Part shown: in pieces, positions 36,451 to 45,942 of the stretch | Numbering within the stretch: the stretch's first letter is position 1 | Layout: each line of letters starts with the position of its first letter | Assembly: GCF_018336155.1 (NCBI RefSeq) | Contig: NZ_JAGYHF010000005.1 | Span: forward strand, 248,001-312,000 | Length of the DNA: 64,000 nucleotides | Source: Pseudomonas rustica | GTDB lineage: Bacteria; Pseudomonadota; Gammaproteobacteria; Pseudomonadales; Pseudomonadaceae | Direction: 5' to 3' | The notes under the pieces: model-generated | What the model was told of the DNA's origin: nothing | Seen by the model: the letters and a program-made list of their open reading frames with translations, nothing else | Database searches by the model: none | Translations under genes and position numbers: made by a program

Positions 36451-37512
36451 TTGCGGGTACTGTTGATCAAGACTTCATCGCTGGGCGACGTGATTCATGC
36501 GTTGCCGGCGCTGACCGACGCCGCCAGGGCGATCCCCGGGATCAAATTCGACTGGGTCGTTGAAGAAGGTTTTGCCGAGATCCCGACCTGGCACCCGGCC
36601 GTCGACAAAGTGATTCCGGTGGCGATCCGCCGCTGGCGCAAAAACCTCTGGAAAACCATCACCAGCGGCGAGTGGAAACGCTTCAAACAAAGCGTGCGCA
36701 CGAACAAATACGACTTGGTGATCGACGCTCAAGGCCTGCTGAAAAGCGCCTGGCTGACCCGTTACGTCAAAGCGCCGGTGGCCGGACTCGACAAAGGTTC
36801 GGCCCGTGAGCCGATGGCCGCGCGTTTTTACGATCGCAAACTGGCCGTGGCCCGTGGCCAACACGCCGTCGAACGCGTGCGCCAACTGTTCGCCATTGCC
36901 CTTGGTTATGACCTGCCAAAAGGCCTGGGCGACTACGGCCTCAACGTCGAACGTCTGGTCGAACTGCCACGCAAAAACGCCTTCGTAGTGTTCCTGCACG
37001 GCACCACGTGGGACACCAAACACTGGCCGGAAAGCTATTGGCGCGAATTGACTGAACGCGTCGGTTACCTCGGCGTCGGCGTCAAGCTGCCGTGGGGCAA
37101 CCCGCAGGAAAAGGCTCGCGCCGAACGCATCGCCGCCGGTTTCAAACATGCCGAAGTGCTGCCGAAACTCAATCTGGCCGGCGTCGGCAAAGTCCTCGCC
37201 GGCGCGCAAGCCTGCGTGGCGGTGGACACCGGCCTCGGCCATTTGGCAGCGGCACTGGACGTGCCGACCATTTCGCTGTTCGGCCCGACCAACCCGGGCC
37301 TGACCGGCGCTTACGGCAAACTGCAGATTCACCTGGCCAGCGACTTCCCGTGCGCGCCGTGCCTGCAAAAGAAATGTACCTATCAACCGACCGCGCAGGA
37401 TGCCCGTCAGTTTGACCTGAAGCGTGAACAGCCTCTGTGCTTTACGCGTCTGAACCCCGAGCGTGTCGCCAGCCGACTGAGCACGTTGTTAATGGCTGAG
37501 GAGCTGCGCTGA
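36451..37512 (+). CDS. waaC: LPS heptosyltransferase I
   Basis: Adds the first heptose to Kdo of the inner core. It has 353 residues, a GT9 enzyme like WaaF. The start is a TTG at 36451, two bases after the waaF stop region, giving the expected N-terminus RVLLIKTSSLGDVIHALPAL. The sugar-nucleotide site is VAVDTGLGHLAAALDVPTIS (about 255-275) followed by LFGPTNPGLTGAYG. An upstream ATG at 36406 lies inside waaF and is unlikely. It overlaps waaG by one base. Confidence 0.95.
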   Translation: MRVLLIKTSSLGDVIHALPALTDAARAIPGIKFDWVVEEGFAEIPTWHPAVDKVIPVAIRRWRKNLWKTITSGEWKRFKQSVRTNKYDLVIDAQGLLKSAWLTRYVKAPVAGLDKGSAREPMAARFYDRKLAVARGQHAVERVRQLFAIALGYDLPKGLGDYGLNVERLVELPRKNAFVVFLHGTTWDTKHWPESYWRELTERVGYLGVGVKLPWGNPQEKARAERIAAGFKHAEVLPKLNLAGVGKVLAGAQACVAVDTGLGHLAAALDVPTISLFGPTNPGLTGAYGKLQIHLASDFPCAPCLQKKCTYQPTAQDARQFDLKREQPLCFTRLNPERVASRLSTLLMAEELR

Positions 37513-38633
37513 TGCAATTGGCATTCGTCCTGTACAAATATTTCCCGTTCGGTGGCTTGCAGCGCGACTTCATGCGCATCGCCCTCGAATGCCAGAAACG
37601 CGGGCATCAGATCCGCGTCTACACGCTGATCTGGGAAGGCGACGTGCCGCCCGGTTTTGAAGTGCTGGTGGCCCCGGTCAAAGCCTTCTTCAATCATCGT
37701 CGCAACGAAAAACTCAGCGCATGGATGGCAGCGGATCTGGCCAAGCGCCCGGTTGATCGCCTGATTGGCTTCAACAAGATGCCGGGGCTGGACGTCTATT
37801 ACGCCGCCGACGGCTGCTTCGAAGACAAGGCGCAGAACCTGCGCAATTCGCTGTACCGCCGCTGGGGCCGCTATCGCCACTTCGCCGAATACGAGCGCGC
37901 GGTGTTCGCCAAAGATGCGAAGACCGAAGTGCTGATGATTTCCGAAGTGCAGCAGCCGCTGTTCATCAAGCATTACGACACGCCGCTTGAGCGCTTCCAC
38001 TTGCTGCCACCGGGCATCGCTCAGGATCGTCGCCGTCCAGCGGATGCTGACGAAATCCGCGCCGGTTTCCGCGCCGAATTCAATCTGAAGGATGACGAAC
38101 TGCTGCTGGTGCAGATCGGTTCGGGCTTCAAAACCAAAGGCGTCGATCGCAGCCTGAAAGCACTCGCGGCATTGCCCGCCGAACTGAAGAAGCGCACGCG
38201 GCTGTTTGTAATCGGCCAGGATGACCCCAAATTATTCCAGATGCAGAGCGCGACGTTGGGTCTGGGCGATAACGTCACGTTCCTCAAAGGGCGCAGCGAT
38301 ATCCCGCGTTTCCTGCTCGGCGCCGACCTGTTGATTCACCCGGCGTACAACGAAAACACCGGTACTGTGTTGCTTGAAGCGTTGGTCGCCGGGTTGCCGG
38401 TGCTGGTCAGCGCGGTCTGCGGTTACGCCCATTACATCGCCGAGGCCGACGCCGGGCGAGTGCTGGACGAACCGTTCGATCAGGCGCAGCTGACGCAATA
38501 CCTGACTGAAATGTTGCATGACGACGCTGCACGCGCGGCCTGGAGCCGCAATGGTCTGGCCTTCGCGGAGACGGCCGACCTCTACAGCATGCCGCAACAC
38601 GCGGCCGATGTGATTCTGGCGGAGCACGCTTAA
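37512..38633 (+). CDS. waaG: LPS core glucosyltransferase I
   Basis: GT4 glycosyltransferase (GT-B fold) that adds the first outer-core hexose to heptose II. It has 373 residues. MQLAFVLYKYFPFGGLQRDF is the family N-terminus with its acceptor-side GG. The C-terminal donor site includes GSGFKTKGVDRSLKAL (about 197) and HPAYNENTGTVLLEALVAGL (about 277-296), with the E-x7-E pattern. Overlaps waaC and waaP by one base each, so tightly coupled. Confidence 0.96.
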   Translation: MQLAFVLYKYFPFGGLQRDFMRIALECQKRGHQIRVYTLIWEGDVPPGFEVLVAPVKAFFNHRRNEKLSAWMAADLAKRPVDRLIGFNKMPGLDVYYAADGCFEDKAQNLRNSLYRRWGRYRHFAEYERAVFAKDAKTEVLMISEVQQPLFIKHYDTPLERFHLLPPGIAQDRRRPADADEIRAGFRAEFNLKDDELLLVQIGSGFKTKGVDRSLKALAALPAELKKRTRLFVIGQDDPKLFQMQSATLGLGDNVTFLKGRSDIPRFLLGADLLIHPAYNENTGTVLLEALVAGLPVLVSAVCGYAHYIAEADAGRVLDEPFDQAQLTQYLTEMLHDDAARAAWSRNGLAFAETADLYSMPQHAADVILAEHA

Positions 38634-39439
38634 TGAAGTTGATGCTGGCTGAACCGTTCAAAAGCCTTTGGGCCGGACGCGACCCGTTCGCCGAAGTCGA
38701 AGGCTTGCAGGGCGAGGTATACCGCGAGCTGGAAGCACGCCGGACACTGCGCACGGAAGTCGACGGTAACGGATTTTTCGTCAAGATCCACCGTGGCATC
38801 GGCTGGGGCGAAATCTTCAAAAACCTGCTGACCGCCAAGCTGCCGGTACTCGGCGCGGGTCAGGAATGGAAGGCCATCCAGCGTCTGCAGGAAGTCGGCG
38901 TGCCGACCATGACCGCCGTCGCGTACGGCGAGAAGGGCAGCAACCCGGCGGATCAGCACTCGTTTATCGTCACCGAAGAACTGGCGCCGACCGTCAGCCT
39001 GGAAGACTTCAGCATTGACTGGATCAAGCAGCCGCCGGAGCCAACGCTCAAGCGCGCGCTGATCGCCGAAGTCGCGCGCATGACCGGCATGATGCACCGC
39101 GCCGGCGTCAACCATCGCGACTGCTACATCTGCCACTTCCTGCTGCACACCGATAAACCGGTGACGGCAGAAGATTTCAAGCTTTCGGTGATCGACCTGC
39201 ACCGTGCCCAGACCCGCGCGAAAATCACCCAGCGCTGGCGCAACAAGGATCTGGCCGCGCTGTACTTTTCCGCGCTGGACATCGGCCTGACCCGCCGCGA
39301 CAAGCTGCGTTTCCTCAAGGGCTATTTCCAGCAACCGCTGCGGCAGATTCTCGCCGAAGAAGCGCCGTTGCTGAGCTGGCTCGAAGGCAAGGCCAACAAG
39401 CTCTATGCGCGTAAACAGCGCTACGGAGATGCGCTCTGA
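38633..39439 (+). CDS. waaP: LPS core heptose I kinase
   Basis: Phosphorylates heptose I of the inner core; important for outer-membrane integrity and polymyxin tolerance in pseudomonads. It has 268 residues with a eukaryotic-like kinase fold: the ATP lysine in GFFVKIHRG (about 44-50), the catalytic loop NHRDCYICHFLL (about 162-173), and the metal-binding LSVIDLHRAQTR (about 185-196). First of four consecutive kinase-like genes. Confidence 0.95.
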   Translation: MKLMLAEPFKSLWAGRDPFAEVEGLQGEVYRELEARRTLRTEVDGNGFFVKIHRGIGWGEIFKNLLTAKLPVLGAGQEWKAIQRLQEVGVPTMTAVAYGEKGSNPADQHSFIVTEELAPTVSLEDFSIDWIKQPPEPTLKRALIAEVARMTGMMHRAGVNHRDCYICHFLLHTDKPVTAEDFKLSVIDLHRAQTRAKITQRWRNKDLAALYFSALDIGLTRRDKLRFLKGYFQQPLRQILAEEAPLLSWLEGKANKLYARKQRYGDAL

Positions 39440-40173
39440 TGGCGGGTTGGATTCTGGAACCGCAATACAGTGAACTCGCCGAAGATTTTGGCAGCCTCGA
39501 AGCGGTGTTCGCCCTGCAAGGCGAACGGCTGACTCGCGATCCGCTGTCGGAAGTCGTCCGGGTCGAGCGCAACGGCGTCAACTATTACGTCAAACGCTAC
39601 GTCGGCGCCGGTAAAGGCTTGCGCCGTTACCTCGGCAAGCCGCGCGTGAAGATGGAATGGCAGAACCTCAAGCGCTTCGCCAAGTGGGGCATTCCCACCG
39701 CCGAAGTGGTGGCCTGGGGTCTGGAGCGACGTGGCGCGGCGTACGACCGTGGCGCGATGATCACCCGCGAACTGCCGCGCACCGAGGATCTCTCGGCGCT
39801 GGCTGAGCGCAACGATCCGAAACTCAAGGATCGCGCCTGGGTCGATGGTGTCAGCCGGCAACTGGCCGCTTACACGCGGACCATGCACGATCACCGCTTC
39901 ACCCATAACGATCTGAAGTGGCGCAACTTGCTGATCGACGATCAGGATCGACTGTTCCTGATCGACTGCCCGAACGGCGATTTCTGGCGCGGTTTCTGGC
40001 TCAAGTACCGCATCACCAAGGATCTGGCCTGCCTCGACAAGGTTGCCAAATATCACCTGTCGAACACCCAGCGCCTGCGCTTTTATCTGCAATACCGTGG
40101 GCGTGATCGCCTGAATGCCGCTGACAAGAAGCGCATTCGCCACGTGGTGAGATTTTTCGAGGGACGCGAATGA
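39439..40173 (+). CDS. wapP: LPS core kinase, WapP-like
   Basis: A 244-residue kinase-fold protein expected to phosphorylate heptose of the core. The ATP lysine is in NYYVKRYVGAGKGL (about 50-63), the catalytic loop is THNDLKWRNLLI (about 155-166) with an intact Asp, and the DFG-equivalent is LFLIDCPNGDF. It starts one base before the waaP stop. The symbol follows the gene order of P. aeruginosa and is less certain than the kinase assignment. Confidence 0.8.
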   Translation: MAGWILEPQYSELAEDFGSLEAVFALQGERLTRDPLSEVVRVERNGVNYYVKRYVGAGKGLRRYLGKPRVKMEWQNLKRFAKWGIPTAEVVAWGLERRGAAYDRGAMITRELPRTEDLSALAERNDPKLKDRAWVDGVSRQLAAYTRTMHDHRFTHNDLKWRNLLIDDQDRLFLIDCPNGDFWRGFWLKYRITKDLACLDKVAKYHLSNTQRLRFYLQYRGRDRLNAADKKRIRHVVRFFEGRE

Positions 40174-40922
40174 CTGATTTTCTGGCCGCTGAAGACCGTG
40201 CGCTGCTCGAGCGCCATGGCCTCGGCACCTTCGACGCGCTCTGGGCCAAACAGCTTGAAGCAGTGGACGAGCCGAACACCGACGGTGGCGGCTGGAGCAG
40301 CGTGTTTCGCCTGGAGCTGGAGGGGCACGCCTACTACCTCAAGCGCCAGAGCAACTACTTGACGCGCACGTTGCACGCGCCGTTTGGTGAGCCGAGTTTT
40401 GCCCGTGAGTTTCGCAATATCAGCCGTTACAACACGCTGGGGATTCCGGCGCTGCAAGCGGCGTTTTTCGGCCAGCGCAAGGTCGACGGCGAAGTCCGCG
40501 CGATCCTGCTGACCCGCGCCCTCGATGGCTGGGATGATCTTGATTCGTTGTTGCAGCGCTGGCCGGAACTGACCGCCGCGCAGCAATCAGCGATCCTCAA
40601 GGCCTGCGGGCAACTGGCGCGGCTGCTGCACGGTCTGCGTCAGGTGCACGGCTGTTTTTACCCGAAACATATTTTTTTGCAGGCCGACGGCGCTGATTAT
40701 CGCGCGCAGTTGATCGACCTGGAGAAAACCCGGCCACTGCTGTGGGGCATGCGCGATCGGGTCAAGGATCTGGAGCCACTGGTGCGCCGTGCGCCGCAAT
40801 GGAACGAGGCGCAACTGCGCGAGCTGCTTGCGGCTTATGTCGATCAGGCGACCGACAGTTCGTTGGTCGATGCCTGGGTTACGCGGCTGACCGCGCGGCG
40901 TAGTCGCAAGGAGACTCGCTGA
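40170..40922 (+). CDS. InaA-family LPS kinase-like protein
   Basis: A 250-residue protein of the InaA/LPS-kinase group. The ATP-side lysine is in AYYLKRQSNYL (about 52-62). The expected HRD loop reads VHGCFYPKHIFLQ (about 156-168), so the catalytic Asp position is replaced. The metal loop is AQLIDLEKTRPLL. Activity cannot be assumed; related proteins share this altered loop. It overlaps both neighbours by one to four bases. Confidence 0.82.
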   Translation: MTDFLAAEDRALLERHGLGTFDALWAKQLEAVDEPNTDGGGWSSVFRLELEGHAYYLKRQSNYLTRTLHAPFGEPSFAREFRNISRYNTLGIPALQAAFFGQRKVDGEVRAILLTRALDGWDDLDSLLQRWPELTAAQQSAILKACGQLARLLHGLRQVHGCFYPKHIFLQADGADYRAQLIDLEKTRPLLWGMRDRVKDLEPLVRRAPQWNEAQLRELLAAYVDQATDSSLVDAWVTRLTARRSRKETR

Positions 40923-42373
40923 TGCAATTGTCCGATCTGAAAAACGCCGGGCGCACGCCGAGTCTGCCGTTGACGATTTCCCTGGCCGATGCCGCCGGGC
41001 CTGCCGATTTGCAGTTGCTGAGTCTGCTGCGGGTGCTGCCGGGGCAGCGTTATGTCGGTGCCGGTGTGTGGCGCGGTCGGCCAGTGCTGGCGAAATTGCT
41101 GGTCGGCAGCAAAGCGGCGCGGCATTTTCAGCGTGAACTCAATGGCGTGAAGCTGCTGGCGGCGCAAGGCTTGACCACGCCGCTGCTGTTGGCCGATGGC
41201 TTGAAGGAAGGCGAGGGCGGCTGGCTGCTGTTCGAATTCCTTGAAGACGCTGAAAGCCTTGGCGATGCCTGGCAACAGGTCGAGTCGTTGCCGGTGCTGG
41301 CGGATGAACAATCGGCGGTGCTGGGCGACGCACTCGGCGCGATTGCGCAGTTGCACAGCAAGGGCCTCTGGCAGGAAGACCTGCACCTCGACAATCTGCT
41401 GCGTCACGGCGGCCAGTTGTACTTGATCGACGGTGCCGGCATCTGCGCGGAAACCGCTGGCCAGCCGTTGTCGCGGCAGAAAGTGCTGGAAAATCTCGGT
41501 GTGTTTTTCGCTCAGTTGCCCAAGTCACTGGAGCCGTTCACTGAAGAGTTGTTGGTGTATTACCTGCTGAGCAACGGCGAACACGCGTTGCCGCTGGAAG
41601 CATTGCAGAAGCAGATCGACAAAGTGCGCGCCTGGCGTCTGCGCGATTACCTGATCAAGGTCGGTCGCGAGTGCACGCTGTTTGCCGTGCAGCGCGGTGC
41701 GTTTGCCCTGCGCGCTATTCGTCGCGAAGAAGAGGCGGCGATGGTGCCGGTGCTGGAACAGGCCGATGCGCTGCTCGATCAGGGCCATTTGTACAAGACC
41801 GGCGGCGCGGCGAGCGTCGGCAAGGTTGAAGTGGCCGGGCGCAAACTGGTGATCAAGCGCTACAACATCAAGAATTTTGCTCATTGGCTCAAACGCTTCT
41901 GGCGTCCGAGCCGCGCTTGGCATTCATGGCGTGAAGGCAATCGTCTGGCGTTCCTCGGCATCGCCACGCCGAAGCCGCTGGCCGTGCTGGAAAAACGCTT
42001 TCTGTGGCTGCGCAGCCGCGCGTATCTGATCACCGAATACCTGCCGGGCCCGGACATCATCGAGCGCTTTGCGCCGTATGTTGAAAACGGCAACGCGCCG
42101 GAATCCGAGCTGCAGGCGCTGGATCAACTGTTCGCCCGCCTGATCGCCGAACGCATCAGCCATGGCGACTTCAAGGGCCACAACCTGTTCTGGCAGGACG
42201 ATCGCTGGGCGCTGATCGATCTCGACTCAATGTGCCAACACCGCTCCCTCGGCAGCTTCGCCCCGGCCTACGCCCGCGACCGCGCACGCTTCATGCGCAA
42301 CTGGCCCGAGAGCAGCGCGCTGTATCAAGTGATTGATCAGCGGTTGCCCAAAGACATCTCCAGCGTTGCCTGA
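40922..42373 (+). CDS. Double kinase-domain protein of the LPS core locus
   Basis: A 483-residue protein with two kinase-like halves. The first has a catalytic-loop equivalent LWQEDLHLDNLL (about 153-164) and LYLIDGAGI. The second has KLVIKRYNIKNF (about 308), ISHGDFKGHNLFW (about 415-427) and WALIDLDSM. Both loops retain an Asp or Glu-Asp at the active position, so both may be catalytic. By position it matches the PA5006/WapQ-type protein of P. aeruginosa. Last gene of the first core operon; the REP doublet after it may mark the end. Confidence 0.82.
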   Translation: MQLSDLKNAGRTPSLPLTISLADAAGPADLQLLSLLRVLPGQRYVGAGVWRGRPVLAKLLVGSKAARHFQRELNGVKLLAAQGLTTPLLLADGLKEGEGGWLLFEFLEDAESLGDAWQQVESLPVLADEQSAVLGDALGAIAQLHSKGLWQEDLHLDNLLRHGGQLYLIDGAGICAETAGQPLSRQKVLENLGVFFAQLPKSLEPFTEELLVYYLLSNGEHALPLEALQKQIDKVRAWRLRDYLIKVGRECTLFAVQRGAFALRAIRREEEAAMVPVLEQADALLDQGHLYKTGGAASVGKVEVAGRKLVIKRYNIKNFAHWLKRFWRPSRAWHSWREGNRLAFLGIATPKPLAVLEKRFLWLRSRAYLITEYLPGPDIIERFAPYVENGNAPESELQALDQLFARLIAERISHGDFKGHNLFWQDDRWALIDLDSMCQHRSLGSFAPAYARDRARFMRNWPESSALYQVIDQRLPKDISSVA

Positions 42374-42389
42374 ATCGGGTCTTCGACCC

Positions 42390-42474
42390 TTTCGCGAGCA
42401 AGCCCGCTCCCACATCGACCGCATTCCAACTAGAGGAACACGGTCACCTGTGGGAGCGGGCTTGCTCGCGAAGA
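42390..42474. repeat. REP doublet (REPIN)
   Basis: TTCGCGAGCAAGCCCGCTCC at 42391 and its inverse TGTGGGAGCGGGCTTGCTCG at 42450, immediately after the double-kinase gene. The 42475-42820 remainder of the gap shows no gene that I can support. Confidence 0.9.
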
Positions 42475-42821
42475 GGCTCGTAAAAACGCCACAAACTCCG
42501 CTGACTTCTCCTACAACTTCTCCAGAACCCATAACCTGTGCCCGATTGAGCGCCGATGCTAATTTGCCCTGACGACATCGGAGGGCATCTCTTGACGATT
42601 AAAAGGGCAGCGAAAGTTTGCGTTCATACATGGGCTTATCAAGTCGTGGGTAGCGGTTTTGCAGTTTTCTCTCTTTGAAAACGCAAGCGAATCGGGAGTA
42701 ACGAAGGGCAGGTCAGGAGAATCGCGCGTTTGATGTGCTCAAGCGCAAATTCTATTGCAGTGGTGGGCGGAGCAACGTTGGAGAGGGATTCGAGAACTGG
42801 GGTTTGAAGATTTTCCCTGCC

Positions 42822-42890
42822 CCAGAAAGCGAAAAGCCCCGGTGATCTCACCGAGGCATTAGCGCCGACCGGGATCCCCCAGTCCATTTG
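42822..42890 (-). ncRNA. Candidate small RNA, minus strand
   Basis: On the minus strand TTGACA (42925-42920), an 18-base spacer and TAGACT make a plausible sigma-70 promoter. About 50 bases later comes a terminator: CCTCGGTG AGAT CACCGGGG then CTTTTCGCTTT (stem within 42837-42856). The predicted transcript would be about 65-70 nt and runs antisense to nothing known. An 84-codon frame overlapping it looks accidental. Confidence 0.4.
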
Positions 42891-42972
42891 CACGGAGTCT
42901 ATGTTGACGTGCCCGGAAGTGTCAACGCGGGCGCTTGCCCGTTCCGCTAGAGGTTTGCTGGCGCTTTTACGC

Positions 42973-42978
42973 TATAAT
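42973..42978 (+). promoter_or_regulatory. -10 box for the second LPS core operon
   Basis: A perfect TATAAT 95 bases before the carbamoyltransferase start; no convincing -35 at the proper distance. The leader to 43070 contains the small hairpin CTCGCCCGGTGCGAG. Confidence 0.45.
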
Positions 42979-43070
42979 CCCGCCCTTTAGCTGTCTCTCG
43001 CCCGGTGCGAGGGCACTTCAATTTTCAAGGCGCCTTGCGCCTGCATGCAGACTAAAGAGGCTAGACCCCT

Positions 43071-44828
43071 GTGGCATTGACGATTCTTGGCCTGTCCGGC
43101 GCCCTTAGCCATGATCCTTCAGCAGCCTTGTACATCGACGGCAAGTTGGTGGCGGCGGCTGAGGAAGAGCGCTTCGTACGCGATAAGCATGCAAAGAACC
43201 GCATGCCCTACGAATCGGCGAAGTTCTGCCTTGAGCAGGCTGGCATCAAGCCGTCCGACGTTGACGTGGTAGCGATTCCGTTCGCACCGATCAGCCTGTT
43301 CGGCGAGGCGCGCTGGCACTACGCCAAGCGCTACTGGTACGCACCGGATCGCGCTCTTGACGCGATTCTGATGGGCAACCGCCGCTACAAGCGCTATCGC
43401 AACAAGATCGTCTGGTGCCTGGAGCAACTGGGTTTTGATCCGAAAAAGATCAAGATCGAGCCGGTCGAGCACCACCTGGCTCACGCCTCCAGCGCCTACC
43501 ACTGCTCGGGTTTCCAAGAGAAAACCGCGATTCTCGGCATCGACGGCAAGGGTGAGTACGCCACGACCTTCTTCGGTTACGGCGAAAACGGCAAGATCCA
43601 CAAGATCAAGGAATTCTTCGACCCGGACTCCCTCGGCGGCCTGTACGGCGCGATCACCGAGTTCCTCGGTTTCGAGATGCTCGACGGTGAGTTCAAGGTC
43701 ATGGGCATGGCGCCGTACGGCGACGCCAGCAAATATGATTTCTCGCGTCTGGCCTCGTTCGAGAACGGCGAGCTGGTGATCAACACCGACTACGCCAACG
43801 TGATCGGCCTGCGTCGCTACAAAGAGAAGGGCAAAGGCTTCTACTTCTCGCCGAAGCTGATCGAATGGCTGGGCCCGAAACGCGAAGGCGACATCGCTGA
43901 CGAGCCGTATATTCACTACGCCGCGAGCATGCAAGCGCTGTTCGAAAAGATCTCGCTGCAGATGATCGACCACTACCTGGGTGACATCCTCAAGGAAACC
44001 GGCAAACTCGCGTTCGCCGGTGGCTGTGCGTTGAACGTCAAGCTCAACCAGAAAATCATCGCCCGCGATGACGTTAAAGAATTGTTCGTACAACCTGCGT
44101 CCGGCGATGCCGGCACCGCTGTTGGCGCCGCCGCTTACGTGTCGCACGCCCGTGGCGTACCGGTCGAGAAGATGGAACACGTCTACCTCGGCCCGTCGTA
44201 CAGCAACGAAGACGTGATCGCCGCGTGCGCCCGTCACGAGAACAAGCCGACCTGGCGCAAGCTCGACAACATGCCGGAGCAGATCGCCAAGATCATGGTC
44301 GATGGCAACCCGGTGGCCTGGTTCCAGGGCCGCATGGAGTTCGGTCCGCGCGCACTCGGTGGTCGTTCGATCATCGGTTGCCCGAGCATTCCCGGCGTGG
44401 CTGACCGCATCAACCACCAGATCAAGTTCCGCGAGCGCTGGAGGCCTTTCTGCCCGTCGATGCTCGACACCGTTGCGCCACAGATGATCAAGATCGATCA
44501 CCCGGCGCCGTTCATGACCTTCACTTTCGAAGTCGCGGATGAGTGGAAAACCCGTGTGCCGGAAGTCGTCCATGAAGACGGTACGTCGCGTGCCCAGGTG
44601 CTCAAGCGCGAATACAACCCGCGCTACTACGACATGATGAAAGCGCTGGAAGTCCTCACCGGCAACGGTGTGTCGCTGAACACTTCGCTCAACCGTCGTG
44701 GCGAACCGATGATCTGCTCGCCGACCGACGCGCTGAACATGTTCTTCGGCTCCGATCTGCAGTACCTGATCATGGAAGACATTCTGGTGGTCAAAGAGGG
44801 CGCAAACGCTTATGACTCGCTCGGCTGA
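43071..44828 (+). CDS. wapO: LPS core carbamoyltransferase
   Basis: NodU/TobZ-type O-carbamoyltransferase, 585 residues, expected to carbamoylate heptose II (7-O-carbamoyl) using carbamoyl phosphate and ATP. The N-terminal Kae1-like domain has ILGLSGALSHDPSAAL and the metal-site VEHHLAHASSAYHCSGF (about 131-147). The C-terminal domain has SGDAGTAVGAAAYV and GRMEFGPRALGGRSIIG (about 420-436). The start is a GTG at 43071 with AAAGAGG upstream. It overlaps the next gene by 17 bases. Confidence 0.9.
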   Translation: MALTILGLSGALSHDPSAALYIDGKLVAAAEEERFVRDKHAKNRMPYESAKFCLEQAGIKPSDVDVVAIPFAPISLFGEARWHYAKRYWYAPDRALDAILMGNRRYKRYRNKIVWCLEQLGFDPKKIKIEPVEHHLAHASSAYHCSGFQEKTAILGIDGKGEYATTFFGYGENGKIHKIKEFFDPDSLGGLYGAITEFLGFEMLDGEFKVMGMAPYGDASKYDFSRLASFENGELVINTDYANVIGLRRYKEKGKGFYFSPKLIEWLGPKREGDIADEPYIHYAASMQALFEKISLQMIDHYLGDILKETGKLAFAGGCALNVKLNQKIIARDDVKELFVQPASGDAGTAVGAAAYVSHARGVPVEKMEHVYLGPSYSNEDVIAACARHENKPTWRKLDNMPEQIAKIMVDGNPVAWFQGRMEFGPRALGGRSIIGCPSIPGVADRINHQIKFRERWRPFCPSMLDTVAPQMIKIDHPAPFMTFTFEVADEWKTRVPEVVHEDGTSRAQVLKREYNPRYYDMMKALEVLTGNGVSLNTSLNRRGEPMICSPTDALNMFFGSDLQYLIMEDILVVKEGANAYDSLG

Positions 44829-45942
44829 ACGCCATGTGTTGCAGTTCTGTCACGGCTATGACGGGCCGTTCCTCGACTGCGCACGGCAGTACGCCAGCCT
44901 GTTCGCGGGCACCGGTTATCGGGTGACCACGGTCTTTCTGACCGGGGCCGCCGATAGCGAGGTGGCCGCAGCGTGTGCCTCCGATGAAGTGTTGTTCATG
45001 GAATACAGCTCCAAGGCCATTCGTGGCCTGAAGCTGGGCGCCATCGGCGATCTGCGCAAGATCGCCGCTTCACGCAATTTCAGTTTCTGCATCGCCCATC
45101 GTTTCAAGCCGATCTACATCGCCTTGCTCGGCACGTCACTGCCGGTGATTGGCGTGCACCACGCGTTTGGTGATTACCAACGCCGTACGCGCAAGCTGTT
45201 CGCGCACATTTTCCGTAAACGTCTGAGCCTGCTCGGTGTGTCCGATGCGGTGCGCGACGACATGCGTCGTTGCCTGCCGCAGTGGCCGCAAGCGCGGATT
45301 CAGACGCTGTACAACCGTATCGATCTGCCTGCGCTGCAATTTGCTCAGGTGTCCGCCCGCGAAGCCCGCGAGACCTTGGGTCTGGCGGCGGATGCGTGGA
45401 TTGTCGGCAACGTTGGTCGACTGCACCCGGACAAGGATCAGGCGACATTGCTGCAAGGTTTCGCCGCCGCGCTGCCGGGGTTGCCCGATAACAGCCAACT
45501 GGTGATTCTCGGCAAGGGCCGCCTGGAACAGGATCTCAAGGAGCTGGCGCGCGAGCTGGGTATCGGCGATCGCGTGCTGTTCCTCGGTCAGGTGCCGGAC
45601 GCACGCAATTTCTTCCGCGCCTTCAATGTTTTCGCGCTGAGCTCCGATCACGAACCGTTCGGCATGGTGCTGCTGGAGGCCATGGCCGCCGGCGTGCCGT
45701 TGCTGGCCACTGCGTGTGGCGGGGCGAAGGAAGTCGTCGAAGGCGTGGGCATTCTGTTCCCGCTGGGCGATGCCGATCGCCTTGCCCAGGGCTTGCAACA
45801 TTTGGCCGGTATGGATGATCAACAGCGCCATCAGTGCGCCGAGATGATGCTCGAACGTCTGCGTGAGCAATTCTCCGACCGTGCGGTGCGCGACACCTTC
45901 TGGCGTCTGCCGCAAGTTATCGATCTGGCACCGAGGGGCTGA
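44812..45942 (+). CDS. wapH: LPS core glycosyltransferase, WapH-like
   Basis: A 376-residue GT4 glycosyltransferase of the outer core, expected to add a glucose. The donor site is NVGRLHPDKDQATLLQGF (about 200) and SSDHEPFGMVLLEAMAAGVP (about 280-299), with the E-x7-E pattern. It starts inside the end of the carbamoyltransferase gene and overlaps the next by one base, as in the same order in P. aeruginosa. Confidence 0.85.
   Translation: MTRSAERHVLQFCHGYDGPFLDCARQYASLFAGTGYRVTTVFLTGAADSEVAAACASDEVLFMEYSSKAIRGLKLGAIGDLRKIAASRNFSFCIAHRFKPIYIALLGTSLPVIGVHHAFGDYQRRTRKLFAHIFRKRLSLLGVSDAVRDDMRRCLPQWPQARIQTLYNRIDLPALQFAQVSAREARETLGLAADAWIVGNVGRLHPDKDQATLLQGFAAALPGLPDNSQLVILGKGRLEQDLKELARELGIGDRVLFLGQVPDARNFFRAFNVFALSSDHEPFGMVLLEAMAAGVPLLATACGGAKEVVEGVGILFPLGDADRLAQGLQHLAGMDDQQRHQCAEMMLERLREQFSDRAVRDTFWRLPQVIDLAPRG

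Noticed and set aside
42639..42893. An 84-codon minus-strand frame
   Set aside because: It covers a promoter-terminator pair and has no ribosome-binding site or recognisable product; a small RNA fits better.
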